64,000 nucleotides of DNA from Thermoplasmata archaeon (GCA_022750435.1 JAKIVS010000003.1:1-64000); one strand, 5' to 3'; counted from the stretch's first letter, positions 47,576 through 55,527 are shown. Numbers and translations are program-made. The notes: generated by a model from the sequence alone, not told the origin.

Positions 47576-48291
47576 GGAAGCCCGTCGGCCAGGTCGAGCA
47601 TCCGCCGAGGGCTCGCGGCGAGGCATGTGAAGATGGGGGTTTCGAGCTCCGTGTACCGACTGACCTCGGACCCGCGGAGGTCGTGGACGAGGTCAAGGAA
47701 CCGCCCTGGGTCGTCCGCCTCGAATCCGAGGATGAACTCCGGGTCGTCGAGGCCGAAACTGTAACCGGTGTGGATCGCGATGTCTGGGTACTGGTGGCCG
47801 ATTCGGAAATGCTCGCCCATCATCTTCTGGCGCTCGGCGAACGGCAGCCCGTACCAGCTCCGCTTCTTGACGAACGGGTAGACGAACAGGTACGGTCGGT
47901 CGACCGGCCTCCGGGTCCCCTCCTCCTGCCCCTCGTGGGCGTGCTCGCCGAGGTACTCCGAGCGCTTGGCCATCCCGAGGTAGCTGTGCGTGGTCTCCAA
48001 GTACGGGCCGAGGGGGGTCCCGAGCAGACGCGCGTGGAGCTCCTGCACCGGTTCGAGGTTCGGCGCGATGGCCCAGAGGAGCATCTCCGGTCCGGCCTTC
48101 GTCCCGACGAGCGAATAGGTCCGGACGATCGTGCCCTCCGGAGGCGACTCCAGCAGCCGGAGCGCGGCCGACTTGGCCGGCTCCCGCTCCTCCCGCGGCC
48201 GCAGCCGCCACTCCGGTCGGAGACGGAGGAACGTGTACTTCAGTACGTCGCGCCGTTCCTCGGGCCCCCCGGTCGGCGGACCGGCGCTCAA
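47572..48291 (-). CDS. hemQ: HemQ/ChdC-like chlorite-dismutase-family protein (coproheme decarboxylase)
   Basis: Chlorite-dismutase-fold protein of 239 residues, expected to decarboxylate coproheme to heme b. Family blocks are PYLFVYPFVKKRSWYGLPF, with the Tyr of the WY-LP motif, and RQKMMGEHFRIGHQYPDI, with the proximal heme ligand His at about 161. HTGYSFGLDDPEFILGFEAD, FLDLVHDLRGSEVSRYTE and the end TPIFTCLA also match archaeal members. The start is inferred to be TTG 48291, overlapping the hemB stop (TTGA); the upstream frame lies inside hemB. Its place among hemB, hemL, hemE and hemH strongly supports a heme role rather than chlorite dismutation. Confidence 0.9.
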   Translation of the reverse strand: MSAGPPTGGPEERRDVLKYTFLRLRPEWRLRPREEREPAKSAALRLLESPPEGTIVRTYSLVGTKAGPEMLLWAIAPNLEPVQELHARLLGTPLGPYLETTHSYLGMAKRSEYLGEHAHEGQEEGTRRPVDRPYLFVYPFVKKRSWYGLPFAERQKMMGEHFRIGHQYPDIAIHTGYSFGLDDPEFILGFEADDPGRFLDLVHDLRGSEVSRYTELETPIFTCLAASPRRMLDLADGLP

Positions 48292-49301
48292 TCGACCCGC
48301 TCCTGTTCCCAGCGGGCGAGGGAGAGGGCGAAGTACGTCACGATCAGGTCGGCCCCGGCCCGGTGGATCGCCGTGAGGGTCTCCAGCGCCGCGGCGCGGG
48401 CGTCGAGCCATCCCCGGTCGGCGGCGGCGTGAATCATGGCGTACTCCCCGCTGACCTGGTAGGCGACGATCGGGACGTGGACGCGCTCCCGGGCCTTGGC
48501 GAGGACGTCGAGCGAGGAGAGGGCGGGCTTGATGAGAACCAGGTCGGCCCCCTCCGCGACGTCGTGCTCGATCTCCCGCAGAGCTTCCCGGGCGTTCCGG
48601 GGGTCGAGTTGGTATCCGCGACGGTCCCCCTCCGACGGCGTGGAGTCGGCGGCCTCCCGGAACGGACCGTAGAACGCCGAGGCGAACTTCGCGGAGTAGC
48701 CGATGATACCGGTCTCGGGGTAGCCGGCCCGGTCGAGGGCGGCGCGGAGCCGGGCGACCTGGTGGTCCATCATCGCGCTAGGGGCGACAAAGTCCGCGCC
48801 CGCCGCGGCGTGGGCGACAGCGACCTTCTCGAGGATGGGGAGCGTTGCGTCGTTGTCCACCTGGCCGTTCGACCAGACGCCGCAGTGGCCGTGGTCGGTG
48901 TAGGCGCAGAGACAGACGTCGGTGATCACGACCAGGGTCGGCCGCTGCCGCTTGATCGCTCGAACGCACCTCGCCACCGGGCCATCCCGGTTGTACGCCT
49001 CCTTTCCCCGCGGGTCCTTGTGGTGCGAAAGTCCGAACAGGAGGACGGCCGGCACCCCCGCGTCGTGCGCCTCGCACGCGTGGCGCGCTCCGTCCTCGGC
49101 CGAATATCGAAAGAAGCCGGGAAGGGAAGCGATCGTCTCCCGCGAGCCGGTCCCCGGGCGGACGAAGATCGGGTAGATGGTCCGGCCGGAGTCGAACCGG
49201 CTCTCCGCGAGCCACTCCCGCATCCCCGGAGAGCGACGGAGCCGCCGCAGCCGAGTCGCCGGGGCGACGCGACGCGGCTCAGTCGGAGGTGGCGCGACCA
49301 T
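48288..49301 (-). CDS. hemB: Porphobilinogen synthase (delta-aminolevulinate dehydratase)
   Basis: Condenses two 5-aminolevulinates to porphobilinogen, 337 residues. The zinc-binding cysteines are in TDVCLCAYTDHGHCGV (C130, C132, C140), so this is a zinc-type enzyme. The Schiff-base lysines are K205 in YSAKFASAFYGPF and K258 in LVLIKPALSSLD. PIFVRPGTG and FVAPSAMMDHQV also match. ATG 49301 lies inside the 3' end of hemD (23-nt overlap). Its stop overlaps the hemQ TTG start. Confidence 0.97.
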   Translation of the reverse strand: MVAPPPTEPRRVAPATRLRRLRRSPGMREWLAESRFDSGRTIYPIFVRPGTGSRETIASLPGFFRYSAEDGARHACEAHDAGVPAVLLFGLSHHKDPRGKEAYNRDGPVARCVRAIKRQRPTLVVITDVCLCAYTDHGHCGVWSNGQVDNDATLPILEKVAVAHAAAGADFVAPSAMMDHQVARLRAALDRAGYPETGIIGYSAKFASAFYGPFREAADSTPSEGDRRGYQLDPRNAREALREIEHDVAEGADLVLIKPALSSLDVLAKARERVHVPIVAYQVSGEYAMIHAAADRGWLDARAAALETLTAIHRAGADLIVTYFALSLARWEQERVD

Positions 49302-50067
49302 CGAGGAGGGAACCTACCGTGGCGGGGGTAAATCGTTGTCCCGGACCCGGATCGAGCACCGCGACGTCGCGCACGCCGGCGCGCCGGACCGCGCCCTCCG
49401 TCGAGGGCCCGAGCCCACGGAACGCCACCGTCCGCGCGAGCGTGCGGAACGCCCGGGGGCCCAGGTGGCTCCGCAAGGAACGGAACGCCGACGGGCTCGA
49501 GACGACGACCACCTCGGCGCGAAGGAGTCCGGCCCGGACGCGCCCGGGCATGGACGGCGCGGTCATGGTTCGGAACGCCACGACGTCGACGACTGTGTGT
49601 CCGGCCGAGCGGAGGGCCCGGGCGAGCCCGGGGCCGGCGACGTCCGAGCGAGGATGGAGGAGACGGAGCGGCGTGCCCCCGGGGACCGCTCGAAGGATCC
49701 CCCCGGACCCGGTCGCGTCGCTGGGTCGGACGACCGTATACCCAAGTCGCTCGGCCTCGACCGCCGTCGACTCTCCCGCGACGTACGCAACCATGCGGCG
49801 CGTCTTCGGGGAGGCACGTCCGAACACCGGCCGCAGGAACAGTGGGACCCCCCTCGGGCTGGAGAGGACGATCCCATCCCAGGGGGCGCGTCGGAGCCGC
49901 CGACAACGATCGGCCGGAAGGACAGGCTCGAAGAGAATCGCGTCGAAGCGGACGACCGTCCGGCCGCTCTGTCGGAGGGCGTCCTCGAGGTCGGTGAAGG
50001 TGCCGACGGCCGCCACGAGTCCGACCGGGCGCGGTCGGGCGGCCGTCACGGCCCGGAACGTGGCCAA
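49279..50067 (-). CDS. hemD: Uroporphyrinogen-III synthase
   Basis: Cyclises hydroxymethylbilane to uroporphyrinogen III. HemD proteins are poorly conserved; the assignment rests on a two-domain alpha/beta layout, typical short motifs (GIVLSSPRGVPLFL, VAYVAGESTAVEAERLG, LLHPRSDVAGPGLARAL, VVVVSSPSAFRSL and VAFRGLGPSTEGAVR), the 262-residue length, and its place between hemC and hemB. The start codon is TTG (50067), giving a 22-nt overlap with hemC. Later TTG/GTG codons are possible alternative starts. Confidence 0.85.
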   Translation of the reverse strand: MATFRAVTAARPRPVGLVAAVGTFTDLEDALRQSGRTVVRFDAILFEPVLPADRCRRLRRAPWDGIVLSSPRGVPLFLRPVFGRASPKTRRMVAYVAGESTAVEAERLGYTVVRPSDATGSGGILRAVPGGTPLRLLHPRSDVAGPGLARALRSAGHTVVDVVAFRTMTAPSMPGRVRAGLLRAEVVVVSSPSAFRSLRSHLGPRAFRTLARTVAFRGLGPSTEGAVRRAGVRDVAVLDPGPGQRFTPATVGSLLDGRATSD

Positions 50068-50951
50068 GGGGACTCCGTCGCCCGCACGATCTCGGCCGCC
50101 ACGAGACGCCCGAGGGAGGCGGCCGTCCCCACCCCGGCGGCACGTTCGACCCGCACGGACCGGCGGCCCCCGGGCTCCAGCAGCTCGGCGTGAAGGGAGA
50201 GCACCTCCCCCCGGACGCGACCGAGGACGCCCAAGGGAAAGTTGCAGTCCGCGCCGAACGCGGCGGCGCAGCTCCGCTCCGCGGTCACGGCGGCCCGGGT
50301 CGGGGGATGGTCGATCGCCCGGACGATCCGGTCGAGGGTCCGGTCCCGGGGCCGTATCTCGACCGCCAGGGCGCCCTGGCCCGGGGCGGGGACGAATCGG
50401 CGGATCGAAAGGCGCCGTCCGATCCGGTCGGCCGACCCGAGGCGGCGCAAGCCGGCGACGGCCAGCACGACGGCGTCGACGCTCCCCCGGTCGACCATGT
50501 CGAGCCGGGTGCCGACGTTCCCACGGACCTCAACGACCGTGACCCTCGGCCACTCCCGGAGTAGCTGGGCCCTCCGACGGACCGAGCTCGACCCGATCCG
50601 GGTGCCGTCGGGGATCGCGATGAGGTCGAGGTCGCGCCGGCCGACCAGGGCGTCGGACGGGTCGCCGCGCCGGGGGAACGCCGCGACGCGAACGTCCCGC
50701 TCGGGTCGGGTCGGCAGGTCCTTCGCCGAATGGACCGCGAGGTCGACCTCGCCGGACTCCACAGCGGCGCTGATCCGGTCGGTGAAGTCCGGGGAGCTCC
50801 CAACGCTCCGGTTTCGGTCTCCGGCGGTGGTGATCGGGACGATCACGAACTCGGACTCCGGGGCCGCCCGCCGCAGCGAACGGACGACGAGTCCCGTCTG
50901 GGCGAGGGCGAGGGGACTTCGCCGGCTCCCGACCCGGAACGCTACCGTCAC
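50046..50951 (-). CDS. hemC: Hydroxymethylbilane synthase (porphobilinogen deaminase)
   Basis: Polymerises four porphobilinogens on a covalently bound dipyrromethane cofactor, 301 residues. The start FRVGSRRSPLALAQTG is diagnostic. AVHSAKDLPTRP, GTRIGSSSVRRRAQL and VEVRGNVGTRLD hold the substrate-binding Arg residues. FVPAPGQGALAVEIR precedes the cofactor-attachment Cys236 in AAFGADCNFPLG. The GTG start at 50951 overlaps the hemA stop (GTGA). The C-terminal domain is short but present. Confidence 0.96.
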   Translation of the reverse strand: MTVAFRVGSRRSPLALAQTGLVVRSLRRAAPESEFVIVPITTAGDRNRSVGSSPDFTDRISAAVESGEVDLAVHSAKDLPTRPERDVRVAAFPRRGDPSDALVGRRDLDLIAIPDGTRIGSSSVRRRAQLLREWPRVTVVEVRGNVGTRLDMVDRGSVDAVVLAVAGLRRLGSADRIGRRLSIRRFVPAPGQGALAVEIRPRDRTLDRIVRAIDHPPTRAAVTAERSCAAAFGADCNFPLGVLGRVRGEVLSLHAELLEPGGRRSVRVERAAGVGTAASLGRLVAAEIVRATESPWPRSGP

Positions 50952-52222
50952 GGGGGGCCGGAGGGGGGGGTGAACAGGCGGATCGCGAGCTCGCGTACGG
51001 TCGCCTCCGTCTCGTCCTCCGTGAGTTCGCGCAGGCGCTCGGTGGGAACGGCCAGCAGGCGGCGGACGAGTCGCTCGGTCAACCTGTCGACCGAGGCGCG
51101 CTCGGCGGGTCCGAGGCCCGAAAGGTGCGGCGCCGCCCGTTCGAGCTCCGAGAGGCGGAGCCGCTCCGCCGCCCGCCAGAACGTCGCCAGCATCGGCTCG
51201 AGCGAGGTGCGACGGAAGCCTGCGAACGCCCGATCGGCGGCGGCGTCGAGCGCGTCCGACCTCCCCCGGTCGTTCGGGAGCCCGGGACCCCGCAGCCGTT
51301 CGAGGTCGATCAGACGGACTCCGGGGTCGCGGGCGATCTCCGGGTCGACGTTCCGGGGGAGCCCGAGGTCGACGACCGTGAGGGGGCGCCCAGAATCGCG
51401 GCGGGCAAGTTCGGCACGGCCCACAAGCCGTCCGGCCGATTTGAGGGCGGTGACGAGGCCGTCGGAGACGGCGAGCTCCGCCGCGAGGTCGGAGAGCGGG
51501 GCGGCCCGGGCTCCCGTCGTCCGAAGGAACGCCTCCTCGGGCGGGTGGCTCCGGTAGAGCAGGGTGACCCGGGCGCACGGGGCGAGGGCCTCCGTCACCT
51601 GACGGCCGACGACTCCCGACCCCGCCACGACAACGCGGGGGAACGGCGGTCCGACCTCCACGAGCATCCGGGCCGCGGCGACCCGGGCGATCGAGGTCGC
51701 GTCGGAATTCGAGCCCCCGAGGGCGTCGGCGGCAGCGACGGCGGAGTCGAACAACGTCCGGAGGCCCCCGGTCGGGAGGCGCGAGATCGACCGGTGCCCG
51801 GCCCGGTGGACCTGGACCCGGACCTCCCGCTCCCCGACGGCGAGCGATTCGAGGCCCGCGGCGACGTGGAACAGGTGGCGCACGGCGGCCCCACCATCCC
51901 GGCGATGCCAGCCGGGCCGCGGCCGAGGAAGGAGCGCCTCGAGCCGGGCGATCGCCGTCGGAGCGGAGACGACGGCGTACACCTCGAGCCGGTGGCACGT
52001 CTTCAGGACCACGACCTCCCGAAGGTCCGGGTCGAGGTCGAACGCCGCGCGCGCCCGCTCGTCCGCCCACTCCTCGGAGGAGCGCTCGAGCCGTTCGAGG
52101 GATCCGGTCGAGAGGCTCCGCTCGAACGCCACGAGCTGCAGCGGACGAAGCGACGACCCAGCGAACGCGGCGTCCGCGCCGGCCGATCGGAGAACGTCCG
52201 TCGCCGAGATGGAGCGCGCCAT
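50948..52222 (-). CDS. hemA: Glutamyl-tRNA reductase
   Basis: Reduces glutamyl-tRNA to glutamate-1-semialdehyde, the committed step of the C5 pathway, 424 residues. The catalytic Cys75 is in VVLKTCHRLEVY. AAGLESLAVGEREVRVQV is the conserved substrate-domain block (usually GE-x-Q-I; here GE-R-E-V). The NADPH-binding domain has VVVAGSGVVGRQVTEAL, and a helical dimerisation domain follows. A notable change is the normally invariant Gln of GExQI replaced by Glu. It is the first gene of the eight-gene heme operon, with its own TATA box. Confidence 0.95.
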   Translation of the reverse strand: MARSISATDVLRSAGADAAFAGSSLRPLQLVAFERSLSTGSLERLERSSEEWADERARAAFDLDPDLREVVVLKTCHRLEVYAVVSAPTAIARLEALLPRPRPGWHRRDGGAAVRHLFHVAAGLESLAVGEREVRVQVHRAGHRSISRLPTGGLRTLFDSAVAAADALGGSNSDATSIARVAAARMLVEVGPPFPRVVVAGSGVVGRQVTEALAPCARVTLLYRSHPPEEAFLRTTGARAAPLSDLAAELAVSDGLVTALKSAGRLVGRAELARRDSGRPLTVVDLGLPRNVDPEIARDPGVRLIDLERLRGPGLPNDRGRSDALDAAADRAFAGFRRTSLEPMLATFWRAAERLRLSELERAAPHLSGLGPAERASVDRLTERLVRRLLAVPTERLRELTEDETEATVRELAIRLFTPPSGPP

Positions 52223-52255
52223 GCTTGTCCGCCGAGACCGCCGAGCCCGTCGCGG

Positions 52256-52263
52256 CTTTATCC
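52256..52263 (-). promoter_or_regulatory. TATA box of the heme operon (hemA promoter)
   Basis: GGATAAAG on the minus strand lies 34-41 nt upstream of the hemA ATG, predicting a leader of roughly 10 nt. It is in the 177-bp divergent region shared with the A-type Fe-S carrier gene. Confidence 0.5.
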
Positions 52264-52356
52264 CCGGACCGTACGGATTGTCCGGTTCGGGGACACCCTC
52301 GGGAGGTGGAGTGGCATCGATGCCACCGGAGTTCGTTGGCGTTCTCGAACGAAAGA

Positions 52357-52364
52357 CCTTAAGC
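52357..52364 (+). promoter_or_regulatory. TATA-like element upstream of the A-type carrier
   Basis: CCTTAAGC lies 36-43 nt upstream of the ATG at 52400, leaving about 15 nt of leader with GAGGG as a ribosome-binding site. A second AT-rich stretch, TATTCTATAC (52379-52388), is too close to the ATG for a TATA box and may be the initiator region. Confidence 0.4.
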
Positions 52365-52399
52365 GGCCCTGCGGGCGTATTCTATACGAGGGAACGACA

Positions 52400-52795
52400 A
52401 TGGTCTCAATTCAGGTCGAGGTCCGCCCGTCCGCGCTGGACCAGGTTCGCCGCCTGATGGCCGGTCAGACCAACGGTGTTGCGGTCCGCATCTACGCCCA
52501 ACCGGGCGGGGGCGGATGCTGCGGCGGCGGGAGCGCCGTCCAGTTCGGCATGGCGTTCGCTAAGCCGCGGCGCGACGACGAGGTCGTCAAGATCGACGGC
52601 TTCTCGGTCATCGTCGACCCCTCGAGCATCCCGTTCGTGAACGGGGCCGTAGTCGACTACGTCGAGTCGCTCGAGGAATCGGGCTTCAAGATCACCAACC
52701 CGACGCTCCCGGAACCCGACACGGCCGGATTGGCCGGGGGTTGCGGGTCCTGCGGCTCCAGCGCCGAGAAAGGCGGCGGCTGCGGGTGCGGCTAG
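52400..52795 (+). CDS. A-type iron-sulfur carrier (IscA/HesB-like) with Cys-rich tail
   Basis: Small Fe-S cluster carrier of 131 residues. The fold matches the HesB/IscA family: VRIYAQPGGGGCCGGGSAVQFG carries the first cysteine position (here a CC pair), then VDPSSIPFVNGAVVDYVESL and ESGFKITNPT. The canonical C-terminal CGC motif is replaced by a longer Gly/Cys-rich tail (GGCGSCGSS, then GGGCGCG), giving four tail cysteines. It is divergent from hemA, fitting coordinated Fe-S and heme supply. ATG 52400 has a GAGGG ribosome-binding site. Confidence 0.85.
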   Translation: MVSIQVEVRPSALDQVRRLMAGQTNGVAVRIYAQPGGGGCCGGGSAVQFGMAFAKPRRDDEVVKIDGFSVIVDPSSIPFVNGAVVDYVESLEESGFKITNPTLPEPDTAGLAGGCGSCGSSAEKGGGCGCG

Positions 52796-52821
52796 GCCGA
52801 ACGGGCAGCGCCGGTCGGCCG

Positions 52822-52840
52822 GCCCCCCCCATCGGGGGGC
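52822..52840 (+). repeat. GC inverted repeat between the Fe-S carrier and the ABC operon
   Basis: GCCCCCC (52822-52828) pairs with GGGGGGC (52834-52840) across a 5-nt loop. It lies 27 nt after the carrier stop. No T-run follows, and archaeal termination relies on T-runs, so a terminator role is doubtful. Confidence 0.4.
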
Positions 52841-52855
52841 ACCTCGCTCGGAGCG

Positions 52856-52862
52856 TTAAATA
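52856..52862 (+). promoter_or_regulatory. TATA box of the ABC exporter operon
   Basis: TTAAATA is centred about 28 nt upstream of the ATG at 52887, predicting a leaderless transcript; no ribosome-binding site precedes the ATG, in agreement. Confidence 0.6.
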
Positions 52863-52886
52863 CCGGACCTCCGGTCGCGCCGCGCC

Positions 52887-53816
52887 ATGACGACGGAGGC
52901 GCTCCTCGCCCGCGAGGTACGGAAGACGTACAAGTCGCGCGGCGCCCCGAACGTGGACGCGCTCTCGGGAGTCTCGCTCGTAGTCCATCCGGGAGAGCGG
53001 GTCGCGCTCCTCGGTCGGAATGGCGCCGGCAAGACGACGTTCCTGAAGATCGCCTCGACCCTTCTGGCCCCGACCGCCGGGACGGTCGAAGTGTTCGGCC
53101 ACGACGCCGGTGCCCGCCCCGACGAGGTCCGACCGATGATCGCGGTGGTCCCGCAGGAAGGAAAGCCGTTCTTCCACCTGACCCCGCGCGAGCAGGTGTC
53201 CACCTACCTTCGCGCCCGCGGCTACGACAGGGCCGAGGCGAAGTCTCGGACCGAGGACGCCCTTGGGCAAATGGGCCTCCTCGAAGTCGCCGGTCGGCTT
53301 TCCATCACCCTCTCGGGGGGGCAGCGGCAACGGACAATGGTGGCGACGGTCATCGCGACCGAGGCCCCCCTCCTCTTCCTCGATGAACCGACGATCGGGA
53401 TGGACCCGTTCGCCCGCCGGGCGGTCTGGGAATCGCTCCGCACCCTCACCCGGCGTGGTTCGACGATCCTGCTCACCACCCACTACCTGGATGAGGCCGA
53501 GGCGCTGAGCCAGCGACTCTACATCATCGAACGCGGCCGCGTTCTCGTGGACGGGACGGCGGCGACCCTGAAGCAGGAGGTCGGTGGCTCGCTCCGCGTT
53601 TCGATCCCCGGCGGGGAGAGGCTCACCGAGTCGGTCCGCTCCTTCGGCTCGGTGATGACGGACGGGGACGTCCTCCACGTGATCACGACCCCCGAACGCC
53701 TCACCGAGCTGATGGGCATCGCCGTCCGCGAACACCTCACGGCGACCGTCGGCCCGGTCACCCTCGAGGAGGCGTTCCTCCGGGTCGTCGGTCGGTCCAT
53801 CGACACCGAGGAGTGA
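52887..53816 (+). CDS. ABC transporter ATP-binding protein (DrrA/NatA-like)
   Basis: ATPase of an ABC-2-type exporter, 309 residues. Walker A is ALLGRNGAGKTTFLKIAS, the Q-loop is VVPQEGKPFFHLTPREQ, the signature is SITLSGGQRQRTMVA, Walker B is LLFLDEPTIGMDP and the switch His is in LLTTHYLDEAEAL. A C-terminal extension after residue 230 (LRVSIPGGERLTESV, TATVGPVTLEEAFLRVV) is typical of the DrrA/CcmA class. Two permease genes follow at once. The substrate (lipid, drug or polysaccharide) is unknown. Confidence 0.93.
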   Translation: MTTEALLAREVRKTYKSRGAPNVDALSGVSLVVHPGERVALLGRNGAGKTTFLKIASTLLAPTAGTVEVFGHDAGARPDEVRPMIAVVPQEGKPFFHLTPREQVSTYLRARGYDRAEAKSRTEDALGQMGLLEVAGRLSITLSGGQRQRTMVATVIATEAPLLFLDEPTIGMDPFARRAVWESLRTLTRRGSTILLTTHYLDEAEALSQRLYIIERGRVLVDGTAATLKQEVGGSLRVSIPGGERLTESVRSFGSVMTDGDVLHVITTPERLTELMGIAVREHLTATVGPVTLEEAFLRVVGRSIDTEE

Positions 53817-53817
53817 G

Positions 53818-54576
53818 ATGGCCGTCGTTCACCGTCGCGTCCCGTTCCGCGGGCTCGTGGCGTTCTCCCTCACCGAGCTGCGGGTCCAGCTGCACGAGTC
53901 GACCGCGATCGTCACGAGCCTGATCATCCAGGTCGTCCTGCTGCTGTTCGTCTTCATCCTCGACCGGAGCCTGCTGCCGGTCGCGCTGTTCGGCGCCATC
54001 CTGTTCTCGATGTTCGCCCTCGGCCAGAGGGTCCAGAACGAGGCGGCGTTCGTCCGGATCGACCACAAGCTCAACGAGCTGTACCTCGCGGGACCGCTCA
54101 CCCCGGAAGCGTACTTCCTGGGCATGTCCCTCGGCGTCCTCGGCGGCTACCTCGTTCCCATCCTTGTCCTCGTAGGCGCCACCGTCTACCTGGTGGGCAT
54201 CAGCCTCGTCACCGCGGTGGTCCTCCTCGCGGCGGCGACCGGGGTCTGGCTGTTCGCCTGCTCGTTCGGCTACTTCGTCTCGACGCTGTTCCGCGACATG
54301 CGGACGATCTGGCCGTACGCCTCGATCTTCTACAACTTGTTCGGGGTGCTTCCGCCGGTGTTCTACCCGCTGTCCTACTGGTCCGGGCCGCTCATTCCGA
54401 TCGCCCTCGTCATGCCGCCGAGCGCCGCCGCGGCGCTCGTCCAGTCGACGATCGGTTGGGCGACGCTCTCCCCCTGGGAGCTCGCCCTGGCGGCGGGCTC
54501 GCTCGCCCTCGAGGGATTGGGGACGTTCGCCTTCGCCGTCTACTGGGCTCGTCGGACCGTCCGGGAGGACGCATGA
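53818..54576 (+). CDS. ABC-2 type permease, subunit 1
   Basis: Integral membrane permease of 252 residues with six predicted helices, including AIVTSLIIQVVLLLFVFIL, LGVLGGYLVPILVLVGATVY, LVTAVVLLAAATGVWLFACS and the ABC-2 signature region PYASIFYNLFGVLPPVFYPL. It begins 2 nt after the ATPase stop and overlaps the second permease by 4 nt (ATGA). The heteromeric pairing of two short permeases with one ATPase matches DrrBC-like exporters. Confidence 0.88.
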   Translation: MAVVHRRVPFRGLVAFSLTELRVQLHESTAIVTSLIIQVVLLLFVFILDRSLLPVALFGAILFSMFALGQRVQNEAAFVRIDHKLNELYLAGPLTPEAYFLGMSLGVLGGYLVPILVLVGATVYLVGISLVTAVVLLAAATGVWLFACSFGYFVSTLFRDMRTIWPYASIFYNLFGVLPPVFYPLSYWSGPLIPIALVMPPSAAAALVQSTIGWATLSPWELALAAGSLALEGLGTFAFAVYWARRTVREDA

Positions 54577-55352
54577 GCACCCCTCTCCCCTCGGCGCCGA
54601 CGAAGTCGCTCCCGCAGACCGGCCGGATCCTGCCGGCGTTCGGGATCATGGGGTGGCGGTGGATCAGCCGCAATCCGGCGTCGACGATCGCCCCGATCCT
54701 CCTGCCGTTCATCTTCCTCTACTTCCTCCACCTGATTTCACCGGCGAGCTATTTTCCGCTCGAAGTCCTCGGCGCGATGCTGTTCACGACCCAGAACATC
54801 GGCAACTGGGTCCTCGGTGACTCCGCCACGTGGCGGATCGAGTCGTCCCTCCAGGACCTGTTCGTGGCGTCCCCGATGGGGAAGTTCCGCTACCTGATCG
54901 GCATCGCGGTCTCCAACCTGATTCCGGCGGCCCCGGCGCTCGCGGTCCTTGCCGGGATCCTCCTCTACGTGGACCCCGCGAGCCACGCCATCGGCCCGTG
55001 GATCGTGCTTCTGGGAGCGTTGATCGTTCTGTGGGTCCTCTTCAGCGCCATCGGCATCGCGGTCTCGAGCCGGGTGAAGTCCCAGCGCGAGATCTGGCCG
55101 CTCGGCAATCTCGCGTTCACCGTCATCGGCATGCTGACGCCGCTGTACTACCCGCTCTCCGTCCTCCCGGGTCCGTGGCAGGTCGCCTGCCACTTCGTCC
55201 CGTCCACCTACGCTGCCCTGCTCGTCCAGGGGGCGTTTGGGCTCACGCCGGCCGCCCCCCTAGTCCTGATGGAATATGCGATCCTCCTCGTCGTCCTCGC
55301 CACGGTGGTCACCCTCGTGGCCCTCCGCATCTACGTGTGGGGAGATCGATGA
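54573..55352 (+). CDS. ABC-2 type permease, subunit 2
   Basis: Paralogue of the preceding permease, 259 residues and six predicted helices: NPASTIAPILLPFIFLYFLH, AAPALAVLAGILLYVD, PWIVLLGALIVLWVLFSAI and the re-entrant LAFTVIGMLTPLYYPLSVL, parallel to FGVLPPVFYPL in subunit 1. SLQDLFVASPMGKFRYLIG corresponds to LNELYLAGPLTPEAYFLG of its partner. It ends the exporter operon. The following gap (55353-55527) shows no gene and no clear terminator. Confidence 0.88.
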   Translation: MSTPLPSAPTKSLPQTGRILPAFGIMGWRWISRNPASTIAPILLPFIFLYFLHLISPASYFPLEVLGAMLFTTQNIGNWVLGDSATWRIESSLQDLFVASPMGKFRYLIGIAVSNLIPAAPALAVLAGILLYVDPASHAIGPWIVLLGALIVLWVLFSAIGIAVSSRVKSQREIWPLGNLAFTVIGMLTPLYYPLSVLPGPWQVACHFVPSTYAALLVQGAFGLTPAAPLVLMEYAILLVVLATVVTLVALRIYVWGDR

Positions 55353-55527
55353 ACGGGGTTCGGACCCGCGAAACGTTCATCCCTTCCGTCGTCATGGATT
55401 CGCTGGTGCCTCACGCCTCGCTCGATCGAACTCCCGCATCGCCCCGACGCCGGCCGCCGTCGATTTCTCTCCTCCGTTTCTCGTTCCACCCACGCCTGAC
55501 CGAGGGGTGGTAGGAAGCACCGCACCG

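Noticed and set aside
52822-52840. Hairpin as a transcription terminator
   Set aside because: A strong stem exists but no T-run follows, so it does not fit archaeal termination.
55353-55513. Small plus-strand frame after the second ABC permease (MNGVRTRETF...)
   Set aside because: Low-complexity Arg/Pro/Ser translation, no ribosome-binding site or family resemblance; more likely the spacer before aIF1.
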